Assembly (NCBI GenBank): GCA_949152475.1
Contig: OX424555.1
Location: 74,043,499 to 74,107,498 of the forward strand
Length of the DNA: 64,000 bases
From: Terebella lapidaria
Taxonomy: Eukaryota; Annelida; Polychaeta; Terebellida; Terebellidae
Reading direction: 5' to 3'
The position numbers and the translations under genes are program-made. This document shows, piece after piece, positions 10,966-22,995 of this stretch. The first letter of the stretch is position 1. The number at the start of each line of letters is the position of its first letter. The notes beneath the pieces were generated by a model. The model was given only the letters and a program-made list of their open reading frames with translations, was not told the DNA's origin and made no database searches.

Positions 10966-13900
10966 ATGGCAGTTGATATGGAATTGAAAAAGGTTTGAAT
11001 CTAGATCTAGATCTCCAGAAGCAAGTGAACAGAACCATTCGGGTTACCCGTTTAATCTGTTGTCGTAGTTGTACCCGACTTCGTGGCGGATCAGACAGTT
11101 AGGCCCCCTAGACAGCTACTGTAGTAGACTTACTGTGTACAGCGCTGTATAGCCTAATACATCGCTGTGCCGAGCCAATGGCTCGCGCCTGGCCGCGAAA
11201 ATTGAAAATCTTGATCAAAGTATTTGAAGCATAATTATCGTGCAGTGCATTCCAAAAACTGTGCGGCCTGTTCCAGCTAGCGTGCAGCGACATCGCTGCA
11301 GTCTTAGTTGGGCGATTTCTACCGAAAATTCCAAACAAACTCACTATTTATTTCCACACGTATTTCGTGAAGTTTTTGTTGACATCTGCCGCCATATTCT
11401 GGGCTGTTCTGCATACGCATGTCAGAGGTCAACTGAATATTTGCATACTAGGTCGAGGTCACATTATCTGCGCATGTTCGTGCGCATGGGCAGCTAATGT
11501 GACCTCGACTTAGTATGCAAATATTTAGCTGACCTCTGACCTGCGCATGCACACAATGGCTTATGGCGACCTGAGATATCAACGGAAGCTCGATAAATGT
11601 GTCCTGAAATAAATGGACACTTACATTATATTTTTTCATAGAAATCGCCCAACTAAGACTGCAGCGATGTCGCTGCACGCTAGCTGGAACAGACCGCACA
11701 GTTTTTGGAATGCACTGCACGATAATTGTGCTTCAAATACTTTGATCAAGATTTTCAATTTTCGCGGCCAGGCGCGAGCCATTGGCTCGGCACAGCGATG
11801 TATTATACAGCGCTGTACACAGTAACTGTAGACTAGAGCTGGCCATAAAATACAGCCGCCTCAGAGCGAACATGTCATGCCTTTTTTTTAGAAACGACTT
11901 TTTGGAACATCAAAACAAGTATGAAAATCACCGGGGGACACCATCTAACACATGTACTTTGGATCTAAGATAACTCACCTTACTGCAGTGCATATAGATC
12001 TACACACGGAATTTACCATTCTGAGTGCAGAGTCGTTGTATCCAGAGTTTTTGAGACAAATGTTTTCATTTATTACAGCCATGATTATCGATCCCTATTT
12101 GAGTTTCCCACCCGGCCATCATATTACGTTTATGACATTTTCTATTGCATTGTCCATGCATTCAGCATGAATGCTTATATTTTTTTGACGTTGGTCTCAA
12201 TCTCTGTTTATCGTCAAGATCACATAGATTGCATTCAATCTAGACTAGAGCCAGCCTGAGCGACGCGGAGCGTCTGAGATGGCTGTCATTCACCCTCGGG
12301 ACGGAAATCGTTTGGACATATTTTCAACTAAAAAATCAAAATCTTCCACAATTGTACCTTCTAGACCTCATCCATATACCGAGAGGACATAGGGGATACA
12401 TATTTGACAAACAATCAATGACTTTATCACTGAAATATCCCAACTTGAAAACGCGAACCGGACTGTGACAACTTGACACATCTCATGGGTGCATCCATTT
12501 TTTCAGCTGTAGTATTGACCTCACAATTCACTTGGTGGCACCACTTCTCATTATCTGAGATCGAGTTGTGGCGCCACCAAGCGAATTCGATGTCATACTA
12601 ATACTATTGGGAAAATGGATAAACCCATGGCCCGGCCAAGAGCTTGTCAAAATCTGGTTCGCGTTTTCAAGTTGGGATATTTCAGTGATAAAGTCATTGA
12701 TTGTTTGTCAAATATGTATCCCCTATGTCCTCTCGCGTGAAGCGCGATGGGTTTCACGCTCATTGAGTGAGGCACATGTGTCTAGTCTTTCGGGGATACC
12801 TGCTGAGGACCTCATATTCGAAAGACGAAGGTCCATGTGTGTTGAAAAGTGTACTCTGATACGAAAGAAATCTATGTGCTGTTTGACAGCTCAAAGCATT
12901 GTCAAATCTAATGGAAGATACAACTAGACCTACCTGAATGGCGAATATAATCATTATAGAGTTGTTATCTGCGTTGAATTTGCTGATTCATTGTGCTTTA
13001 CAAATATTTTACATGTTTTAAATCGTTCGAACTAAAGAGGTAAATCTGGTAAGTTTCTCACCAATTAATGGTGAATTTATATGAGGTAGAATCCAATCGA
13101 AACTGACATAGTGTAACGTACATGTCGTTTTACGTTCAATACGCAACATGATCTCCGTTTCGATTTGATTATACACAATATTTTTGTGTCACGGAGTTTA
13201 TCGAGGCAGAGATGAAACCGCCAATCGAAGCGAGAAACTCGCCGGATTTTGCCGCTTTAGTTCAAATGCTTGAAAATGTTTGTAAAATGCAATAAGTATC
13301 GATTTCAACACGAATAACAACTTTAAAATTAGGTTTAGCTGTATTTTTCATTCATTATTTACTTGCTTTGATCTGTCAAACAGCGAAAAGATTTGGTCGC
13401 TTCCAGGTACATTGTTCACAACGCATGGACTCATGGACCTTCGTCTTTTGGACCTGCAGTCCTCAGCAGGTGTCCCCGAAAGACATGCTTTATCTAATGT
13501 TTCCTATGCAAGCGCTTTATTGAATATCAATCTACAGCGCTTGCATAGTGAAGCAATCATGCAGTACAATAGTCATAGTGCCAATACCATTGTAATACTG
13601 TAATATACTGTACCCAGATCAGAAATTAGATGCCCGAACCTGTGATTGGTTAGTCTCTTAAAGAATAGTTTTTGGCTCAAATTTGTGCTGAATTGTGTAA
13701 AGTTATTGGAATTCCTTCAAATATGTCCAAACAAGAAATATATCAAGGTAAACTATCTTTTACCAGGTCATGTGTGGCCTAGGGCTTCAACAAGTACTTG
13801 ATTAAGTGGTTTGTCTGGTTACTCACTAACGAAGTGTAACTATTTATGTGAGAAAGCGCTCGATATGCACAGCTCGTGTGACCATGTGTAGGAAAGCAGG

Positions 13901-16445
13901 TTTTCTCTACAGCATCCTTGTTTTATTATGCTGGTTACTGCTGTATCATATTTTCGGTCATAGCTCTGCGATTTCTGAATGGATTTTGCTGAAAATTACA
14001 GGTATGTCCTATTTATAAATGATGAGAATGTTGCAAAATACAGCTGCAAAATTGATGACAAAGATAATTAATTTTTGTAATTACGTACCTTTCGAAAAAC
14101 GTGGAAATAAAATTATATAATTATGTTCTTTCAATGCCTCTGTATTTTGGCATTAAGCATGCATTAAAAGACACCACATCATCTGACAGTTCTGACTGCC
14201 CATGCATCTAATCCGAAGTCTAGTACATGTACAATGAGAGCTGATCATTGATGATATCCGAGCTGTCTCCCATGATGATTCCCTGATCACAACTTGACCA
14301 GTAACTGTTGACATGCATTAATACTGTAAAAAGGGAATGTATCAATGAATCAATGTATACATCATGCATACATGTATATCGATACATTTCAAGATGTATC
14401 GTGGCAGCTCTAATATGTGTCTAGATGTATGTGTATATATGTATCTAGATTTATCATGTTCATAGGTGTTCTGTAATCGATGGCCTATAGATCTACTCAG
14501 TTCTGCTAAAGTTTGCAACATGGTACAACTACATGTACATTTTACGGATCTCCAAAATACTCATACTAGTATACATATCCTACTCACTTAACTTTCATCT
14601 CTTTGAGCATGAATCTCTCATACTAGTGATGTGTACATACAAACAGAATATAGAATATTGTTTACGAGATAATTTGAAATGTAAATATTTGCCAGTAACA
14701 AATACTCGAAACTTTATCCCTGTGAAACAATCCCCTTTTACAGTACCCTGTTTCCAGTAGTTAGCTATATCTGCAGAATGTAGAATTCAAATTCAATGAA
14801 CTTCTGTTCAAAATCGACAGAGCCATGAACTGATATATGATATACCAGTAGTATGATCATGATACCATGTGCATGGTACAATTATTGTCATCCATATACA
14901 CCATGTTATATATAGCTTCCTCTCTGTACATGCTGTAGGCATTCCAAGAACTTCAGTCCAAGATGATATCGACAGCTCAGCAGATGAAGGTGTCTGACAT
15001 GCAGATAGAGCAGCTCAAGCGACAGAACCACCACGCACAGCTTGTAGAGAAGGAGCTGCATGGACTGCCGGAGTCCACGGCTACATACGAGGGCGTCGGC
15101 AGAATGTAAGCACTTTTAATATGTTCTACACATGTATGTGTATCTGAAAATAAAACTAGCGAATACTAGCACTCTTTATATAGTCAAGTTCAACACAAAA
15201 CCTTGAATTATTTTTGGTCATAACTTCCTTCAGGATGGTCGGATCAATTTGGAATTTTATTTGGCAAATTTTATTTGAATTTCCATTTGGGAAAAAAAAA
15301 CATATTTTTTCACTAAATTCCAGAGTTATATCTTGAAAATTGAAAAAGTTGGCAATCTATTCCAATGTTAAATTTCACTTCAACCATGAAATTTGCGAGT
15401 CTGAACAGAATTTGGCATGTTGTTCGATGTTCACATCAATACACAGTACTATGTAAGAACGATATTTAGTTAGAACACACAGGTTCCTCCAAATTTTTCT
15501 CATATTACATTTCTTAGCGGAATGAAGATCATGAAATCGCCAAATTTGCTTGAAATCCATTGATGTGATTCGGGTCCAACATTTAACATTGAGGTAGTTT
15601 GCCAACTTTTTCAGTTTTCAAGATAGAAGTGGTAAAACGACTATTTTTGGCAGACGATTTATTTGGCAGATTTGGCGGTTGGGGAAAAACTGCCAAATTA
15701 AATCGTCCGCCAAATTAACTAGATATATGTTAAGAAATACATGAGGTTTCGAAACCGCCAAATTAAATCTCCGCCGAATAACGTGGGGCTCACGACCGTC
15801 AAATTTAAAAGCCGCCAAAATTAGTCTTTGCAGTAGAAGCCTGAAATTTGAAGGAGAAATATGGTTTTGTGCCAAATGGAAATGATGAAATTTCAAGTTG
15901 ATCCGGCCATTCCATGAAAACAAAGTTATGGCTAAAAATCATGTGAGGTTGTATGTTGAACTTGAGTATAACAGATTACACAAAATACATGTAAAATCAT
16001 AAGTGTGGAATAATTCGGTATCATTTTTAAAACAACAATCCTGATTACAGGAATCTGTGTCCGAAACCTGTGAGAAGAGTTATGGTTTATCAGGAAATAA
16101 TTATTTTTCTAGTCATAATCTTCTCTTATTCCAGGTTCATACTGCAACCAATTGACACAATAAAGAAAAATCTGGATGAAAAGGTTAAAGCTAATGAGGA
16201 GAAAATGAAATCTATAGAGGTAAGTGGGAAAACAGATAACATGATAGAGCCATTCACACAGTCCCAGTTAATAACTTGTTATTTTTGTCCATGCATGTGT
16301 ACAGAAGAAGACTACCAAGCGTACAATGTGCAATTATGACACTATTTTTTGACAGACGACAAAGACATACTTGGAGAGGAGCATGAAGGAAAGCGAGGAT
16401 AATCTGCGAGAACTCGTCACATCCAAACAGAAGGAGCGCTCATAG
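10966..16445 (+). CDS. PFDN1: Prefoldin subunit 1 (four coding exons)
   Basis: Coding exons: 10966-10992, 14939-15105, 16135-16219 and 16356-16445, all with GT donors and AG acceptors. They join in frame to 122 codons plus stop, the usual length of animal prefoldin 1. PFDN1 is a beta-type subunit of the hexameric prefoldin complex, which captures unfolded actin and tubulin in the cytosol and passes them to the CCT chaperonin. The protein starts MAVDMELKK and continues AFQELQSKMISTAQQ in exon 2. It has two long coiled-coil helices (roughly residues 8-50 and 75-118) and the family hairpin signature YEGVGRMFILQ (M split across intron 2) that forms the beta strands between them. The start is fixed by the match of the nine-codon first exon to the family N-terminus. 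Introns are about 3.9 kb, 1.0 kb and 0.14 kb and are filled with repeats. Confidence 0.93.
11130..11825. mobile_element. Foldback element in PFDN1 intron 1
   Basis: Outer arms 11130-11320 and 11640-11825 are near-perfect reverse complements (left starts ttactgtgtacagcgctgta). Inside lies a second inverted repeat, about 11421-11540, with arms around gtcagaggtcaactg / gacctctgac. A related copy stands at 63447-63895. No coding is seen; this is a MITE or foldback-type DNA transposon able to form a long nested hairpin. Confidence 0.88.
12381..12734. mobile_element. Palindromic element, arms about 165 bp
   Basis: The left arm begins gagaggacataggggata at 12381 and the right arm ends with its reverse complement at 12734. 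The arms stay recognisably complementary down to a short centre near 12546-12567. It lies in PFDN1 intron 1 about 550 bp downstream of the foldback element and has no coding. Confidence 0.82.
12785..13484. repeat. Inverted repeat pair, arms about 65-70 bp
   Basis: Left arm about 12785-12850 starts gtctttcggggatacctgct. The right arm, about 13412-13484, ends with its reverse complement (tgtccccgaaagac). The same arm sequence closes the window (63963-64000), so it belongs to a dispersed element family, perhaps larger than the span given. The spacer has no gene. Confidence 0.65.
15628..15833. mobile_element. Degenerate MITE in PFDN1 intron 2
   Basis: Ends gtaaaacgactatttttggc and gccgccaaaattagtctttg are imperfect inverted repeats, and the interior repeats 'accgccaaattaaatct'-type words. 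It is a decayed relative of the better preserved MITE at 49701-49879. Confidence 0.72.
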
Positions 16446-16687
16446 CATTCCTCCAGACATCCCACGCCACCTAATCTCAAAGCTGTTGTGTGACAGTCTG
16501 TTGTACTATGTGATGTCGTGTGAATAATTGTGTCTCTAGATGACAAGTCAGAGCTCTGTACTAAGGTTTTTGGCCACGTTACCACCGTGTTTCCGTCTGT
16601 AAAGTTTCTGATAATCATGCAACAGGTCACATTTAAAATTGTATGAATTAAGGCATTTCGGCAGAAATGCCTTTATGGTTTTAGCAG

Positions 16688-16729
<42 letters not shown>

Positions 16730-17118
16730 CTTCTTCCGCCACTTTTGGTTTCCGGACGATAACTTTAGATTGCTTTGACGGATCCTTGTCAAATTTTCAC
16801 CACAAGTCAGAAATGATATGTGGAAGAACCCTATTCTTTTTGAGCCAGATCCGAGGTCCGTGAGGTCCGTGAGGATGAAATCAAGGCTAATTTTGAGACT
16901 TGGTTTCCGGACGATAACTGGAAAAATATTTATGCAATAGTTGCAGAACTCTGCATGGAGGTTCATATGCCACCAGGGAAGAACCCTATTGATTTTGGGA
17001 TCGATCCGTCAAACGACCTTTGACCTAGAGGTCAAAATAATTTTTTGCTGATTCATCCTTGAGGCTTCCTGCATATCTCAGAAACCGTGCATCGTAGAGC
17101 GAAACGGACGTTATTTTC
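16446..17118. other. PFDN1 3' flank with a 40-base T run
   Basis: Holds the PFDN1 3' untranslated region; no clear AATAAA is seen. A run of 40 T (16690-16729) would be the A tail of a minus-strand retroposed sequence or a simple microsatellite. Beyond it begins 'ttggtttccggacgataac' repeat DNA that returns near 16900 and 17208. Confidence 0.6.
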
Positions 17119-18260
17119 GGACTCGTCGCCCTAGACAAACATCTCTAGGGTGTACTTTTTTTTTTGATCCGGCTGCGAGGTCCGTGAGGATGAAATCGAG
17201 GAACTTGGTTTCCGGACGATAACTCAAAAAATATTCAGGCAAAAGTTGCAGAATTTTGCACGGAGGTTTATATATCACCAGGGAAGAACCCTATTGATTT
17301 TGGGATCGATACCTCAAACGACCTTTGACCTAGAGGTCGAAATAATTATTTGCTGAGTCATCCTTGAGGCATCCTGCATATCTCGGAAACGGTGCGTCGT
17401 GGAGTGAAACGGACGTTATTTTCGGACTCGTCGCCCTAGACAAATATGTCTAAGGGGTATTATGGATGAACTTTGACCTTGACCCAAAATTTTTTTGCCG
17501 AGTCGGCATTTTTCGTTTTCGTCGATATCTCGGAAACGGTGCGTCCTAGAACGAAACGGACGTTATTTTCGGACTCGTCGCACAAGGCAAAAATGTCCAA
17601 GGGGTATTATGGATGAACTTTGACCTTGACCCGAAATTTTTTTGCCGAGTCGGCATTTTTCGTTTTCGTCGATATCTCGGAAACGGTGCGTCGTAGAGCG
17701 AAACGGACGTTATTTTCGGACTCGTCGCACTAGACAAACATGTCTAAGGGGAATTATTGATGAACTTTGACCTTGACCCGAAATTTTTTTGCCGAGTCGG
17801 CATTTTTCGTTTTCGTCGATATCTCGGAAACGGTGCGTCCTAGAGCGAAACGGACGTTATTTTCGGACTCGTCGCACTAGACAAACATGTCTAAGGGGAA
17901 TTATTGATGAACTTTGACCTTGACCCGAAATTTTTTTGCCGAGTCGGCATTTTTCGTTTTCGTCGATATCTCGGAAACGGTGCGTCGTAGAGCGAAACGG
18001 ACGTTACTTTCGGACTCGTCGCCCTAGACAAACATGTCTAAGGGGTATTATGGATTAACTTTGACCTTGACCCGAAATTTTTTTTGCCGAGTCGGCAGTT
18101 TTTGTTTTCGTCGATATCTCGGAAACGGTGCGTCGTAGAGCGAAACGGATGGTATTTTCGGACTCGTCGCCCTAGACAAACATGTCTAGCGGGTATTATG
18201 GATGAACTTTGACCTTGACCCGAAATTTGTCGACATTTTTCATTTTCGTCGATATCTAGT
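17119..18260 (+). repeat. Tandem array with exact 147-bp period
   Basis: The marker ggactcgtcg occurs at 17424, 17571, 17718, 17865, 18012 and 18159: five successive intervals of exactly 147 bp. An earlier copy at 17119 is 305 bp before the first. Units contain 'tttgaccttgacccgaaatt', 'gccgagtcggcatttttcg' and 'gatatctcggaaacggtgcg'. The array is the core of a Helitron-like family also seen at 55.2-57.7 kb. Antisense open frames across it are by-products of the repetition. Confidence 0.93.
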
Positions 18261-19054
18261 TGTTTTGTGATTTTGTATCCATGCATTTTGTGGAATACTT
18301 CCACACCCAAGATGTCGCTGTAAACAAATGGTTCATCTGGGGTACAATGTACATGTAGGATAGGGAGAACAAGCAGATCGATACAATTTGTATAGGTGAA
18401 CCATACATGCATTATTACCATGATTTCAAAGGACAGTATTGTGTTTTGGGGGAAAAGGGATATTACATGTACGATATTCATTACATGTGGGACCTTTAGA
18501 TCTGGTCTGTTGGTGTATGGTACTTGCATGCACACGTAAAGTACACAAGCAAATATTCAGAAATGCTTGGTGCAAATGCAGACAGTTGGGCACTAATCAT
18601 TGATGCAAAATGACACAATTTCTAGGCAAACTTACATGTACACAAATTAGCCATCAGTGTCATTTTCTATTTTAAAAATGTGTGATTGTTTTTCACAGAT
18701 CCAATGTTATATACCTCGATAGGCCAGCTGGGGATGAACCTACATGTAGGTATGACTGAGCTAGACATACATTGTAATCTTTGCAATTTGGGTACAAAAT
18801 TGTTTCTTTCTTGCCCGGGAGTATACTATAGCATATTATGTGAATCTGACAGCAGTGGATTTACTTGTAAACTTAGAGTTTACTTAGAGTTCTACATGTA
18901 TCTGATCTTTTGTGCATCAACAATGCATTGAGTGTCAAACAGCTCGGCATTGTTCAGAGCAAACCACATTCAAATTGCTGCACCCGCATATATATAAAGC
19001 TGTGATAGCGATGAGGGAATATAATCTTGTCACCATCTGTGACGGAACGTCTAG
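18261..19054 (+). mobile_element. 3' part of the 147-bp-array Helitron-like element
   Basis: The non-repetitive stretch after the 147-bp array ends at a Helitron-type terminus: hairpin gtcac-catct-gtgac at 19029-19043, then ggaacgt and CTAG (19051-19054) followed by T. The word ctagttgtttt also ends the array near 18257, so the array may itself finish there and a second element end at 19054. The 5' end is not resolved. Confidence 0.5.
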
Positions 19055-19139
19055 TTGTTTTTAGCTGCTACTATATTATGTACCCCATGCCGTGGATTTG
19101 TGCCATACTGTGACAATTGCTTCCATGCATTCATTCTCA

Positions 19140-21555
19140 TTGTATCCCCCGAACAAAGTTCGGCGGATACTATGGATTTGGCTTCGTCGTCCGCGTCCGC
19201 GTCCGCAGAGATTTTCTTGTGAACGCGCTACAGGCCGCAATTCTCACCCGATCACCATTATTTTTTGCAGGCACATATATAATGGTAAGATCCCGACACC
19301 AATCGATTTTGGTTGCCGTGGCAACTAAATTGGTCGTTTGGGGACACATTTTGCATTGAAAACAGCCTGTTTGAGACACATGGCTTGTGAACGCGCTACA
19401 GGCCGTAATTCTCACCCGATGACCATTATATTTTGCAGGCGCATATATTATGGTAAGATCCCGACACCAATCGATTTTGGTTGCCATGGCAACTGAATTG
19501 GTTGTTTGGGGACACATTTTGCATTGAAAACAGCCTGTTTGAGACACATGGCTTGTGAACGCTCTACAGATGGCAATTTTTGACGAATCTCGATAATATT
19601 TGGGAGTGTTGTTGGGAAGGGCTGTCACACGGAACAAATCGTTTTTTAGAATGATCATATAAATATTAATATGTTAACAGCCTAACTTATTACAGAATTT
19701 TGAAATATCCATTTTGACAGGTACGATCATTCCAATAGCCTGTACAATGGAAAGTAATGACACTGGTTTCTTGTTCAGAATGGAGAACTGAAGTTCTCAG
19801 TGAAAACAGGACAATATTACTGAATAAGTTAACATTAGTTTTACTAGTTAAGTCTATTATTGTCCACAATAAAAATTGTTAAGACGAGAAACGTTTATTA
19901 TTAAGCTCAGCAAGGTAAAGGTTTTGTCCAGTACAGATTTCATGGGTGTGACTGAATAAGTTAACATTATTTTTAATAGTTAAGTCTATTATTGACCACA
20001 ATAAAAATAGTTAAGACAAGAAATATTTATTATTAACCTCAACAAGGTAAATGTTTTGTCCAGTAAAAATTTCATTGGTGTAACCGAATAAGTTAACATT
20101 ATTTTCACTAGTTAAGTCTATTATTGACCACAATAAAAATAGTTAAGTCTATTATTGACCACAATAAAAATAGTTGAGATGAGAAATATTTATTATTAAG
20201 CTCAACAAGGTGAAAGTATGTCCAGTACAGATTTCATGGGTGTACTGAATAAGTTAACAGTATTTTTACTAGTTTAGTCTATTATTGACCACAACAAAAA
20301 TAGTTAAGACAAGAAATATTTATTATTGGGCTCAACAAGGTGAAGGATTTGTCCAGTAGAGATTTTGTGGCTGTGACCAAATAAGTTAACATTATTTTTT
20401 TGCTAGTTAAGTCTATTATTGATCACGATAGCTTTTTATGAAAACATTGATCAACTTTTACTTTGAATTTCAACTTGAGACCATGTTTGGCACAAATTAT
20501 GAGTTAAAATATAACTTATGGTGAAAAATTCGATCTGGCTCCAATTTCGTCATCTTGAAATGCAGTTTTGGTCAACTTTTACTTTGAATTTCAACTTAAA
20601 AGCATGTTTGGCACATATTATAAGTCGAAATATAACTTATGGTGAAAAGTTCGATCTGGCTCCATTTTCGTCATCTTGAAATGCAGTTTCGGGCAATTTT
20701 TAGTTTGAATTTCAACTTGAAACCAAGTTTGGCACATATTATGAGTTAAAATATAACTTATGATGAAAAGTTCGATCTGGCTCCAATTTTGTCATCTTGA
20801 GATGCAGTTTTGGTCAATTTTTAGTTTGAATTTCAACTTGAAACCAAGTTTGGCACATATTATGAGTTAAAATATAAGTTACTAGTATGATGAAAAGTTC
20901 TATCTGGCTCCAATTTCGTCATCTTGAAATGCAGTTTTGGTCAACTTTTAGTTTGAATTTCAACTTGAAATCAAGTTGGGCAGGTATTATGAGTTAAAAT
21001 ATAACTCATGACGAAAAGTTTGATCTGGCTCCAATTTTGTCATCTTGAAATGCAGTTTTGATTAACTTTCACTTTGAATTTCAACTTGAAACCATGTTCG
21101 GCACATACATGTATTATGAGTCGAAATATAACTTATGGTGAGAAGTTCAATCTGGCTCCAATTTCGTCATCTTGAAATGCATTTTTGGTCAAATTTTACT
21201 TTGAATTTCAACTTGGAACCAAGTTTGTAAAATATTCTGAGTTGAAATATAAATAGGTGAAAAGATTGATCTATCTGTATTTTCGTTATTTTATCAAACA
21301 TGTCGAATGGAAATTCATATAAAGAGATTTCAGTGGTGATTTTGAATTCGACCTTCAATAACCTCGGAAAATCAGTGCAGCAATTTTGGTGGGGAAAAGA
21401 AAACAGTTGTGAGTTGGAGATTTAAAATTTTTTGGTAACCTTTTTTAGCCCTTGCTCTAGTTTTTCACACTTGACAGTGATATATTTGGGGTAACAGAGA
21501 TGATAGGGCTACGGGGGATACACCCAAGCGGTCGTAGGCGACCGGAAGCGTCTAG
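19140..21555 (+). mobile_element. Helitron-like non-autonomous element, copy 2
   Basis: Begins TTGTATCCCCCGAAC after A (19139) and ends CTAG (21552-21555) before T. Subterminal gggggatac (21513-21521) is the reverse complement of the gtatccccc head, and a hairpin cggtcgtaggcgaccg (21529-21544) precedes the terminus: the asymmetric inverted repeat plus hairpin layout described for Helentron/Helitron2 derivatives. The interior has a two-unit ~180-bp repeat (19240-19560), an array of ~130-bp units marked ttaagtctattattgacc (19850-20430), then ~121-bp units marked gatctggctcc (20530-21150). No protein is encoded. Confidence 0.82.
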
Positions 21556-21634
21556 TTATTTGTCGAATTTTTTCTGTCCTCACATTTCTGTAAGAAAAAA
21601 TTCTCGTCACGTACATGTATTGACTTTGCTACAG

Positions 21635-21691
21635 GACAAGTGTAAGGAATTCCTCCCCATGATGAACAATGTTCATGAGAATAAAATCTGA
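21635..21691 (+). other. Possible terminal coding exon, unassigned
   Basis: After a pyrimidine-containing acceptor (tttgctacag) the frame reads DKCKEFLPMMNNVHENKI then TGA. The composition looks protein-like, but I recognise no family and no partner exon. It lies just past a Helitron-like element. Chance is a real possibility. Confidence 0.15.
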
Positions 21692-22879
21692 ATTCCTCTA
21701 CATCGGCAAAAGCCTTGTTCATTCTTCCACATTAATAAGAGGTGACCAACATGTTTTTCATATAAGTAGATATAGTTTTGACAAAATGGGAAGTGATGTA
21801 CTCAGCCTGGCCATGATATCGCTTTTGATCACACTATCTGGTTTTCATTAAGCAATACATCACATCGCTACGTCTACATGTACAGTGTATCACCAATAAG
21901 TTTGTCTTTATAGCACATTTAAAATAAATAAACACATCTTTGTTGTAATGGTGTATATTTTTATTTTGGCACATACTTTCATACATATGTACTATGCCCA
22001 CAGCTGCATCATTGCCTGTGAAAATCTATATTCCCACACTTGAATTTCTGGATACCGTTTCACTAAGAATTGAAGGAGCTCCTTAATGCCATTTTTGCCC
22101 CTAAAGTCCATTTGCTCCTTAAATAAACAGCTCTATGAATTTCAGTTTCACTAAGAATTTGCTCTTTAAATAACTCTAACTTGCTCCTTAATAAGGAGCA
22201 CTAGTGAGTATTCTTTAACACCTGAATATACTCTTCAAATAGGTATTATTCCGATATACCTGTTTCCAGTAATGTACATACGAAATGTGACATACGGTAG
22301 CTCACCCCATACCAGTATGTCATATATCTTGGGGAATACTTCGTAAATTCGCCTGAAATTACAATCTCGAACGGGCCAAAAAGGAATCTATGAAGCAATC
22401 TATAATATTGGTGAAGCGTGATGAAGCAATCTATAATATTGGACCCGATTTTGTTGTCCATATAGGCCTACATGTACTGGGATCCAATTGAATAAGCTCA
22501 CTCAGTATAACTAGCTCATGGGCATAATTATGGAAGACCGAGAAATAAATCCATTGAAACAATCACTGTATTACTTTTTAGCCGGTTTTGCTTATGGTGG
22601 ACGGTAAATCAGTCCCTCAACGATACCATTAACTCGAAGGTTTTTAGAGTCGGCGAAATAGGTTCCAGAGCAACAGTTTTCTGTGATTACTCTATCAATA
22701 TGTCCGATGGTATTCTGATTGCTATTTCATTTTATAACCGCATAACTAGGTATAAGTAGTGTAGTACCAGCTAGCCCATTTCCAAAACGGTATTTGACCT
22801 CAAATTGATCTGGTTATGACGTCATAGGCACCAGCAATATGGGCATGTGTCATAACGTTCGTCATATAATCGCCAGGTG

Positions 22880-22995
22880 GCGTCATAACGAACCCATAAA
22901 TGTTTTGGAAATCATAAGGTACCCATAAATGTCTAGAAAAATCATAAAGTACCCACGAATGTCTAGGAAATCATAACGCACCCATAAATGTCTGG
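22880..22995 (+). repeat. Short tandem repeat, about 31-33-bp units
   Basis: Four imperfect units share 'acccataaatgt' and 'aaatcataa' between 22880 and 22995. No gene overlaps it. Confidence 0.75.

Noticed and set aside
16639-16966. Open frames with poly-Phe or poly-Lys
   Set aside because: They are translations of the 40-base T run.
17546-18535. Minus-strand frames of 63 and 165 codons
   Set aside because: They run through the 147-bp array; 147 is a multiple of three, so frames stay open by repetition.
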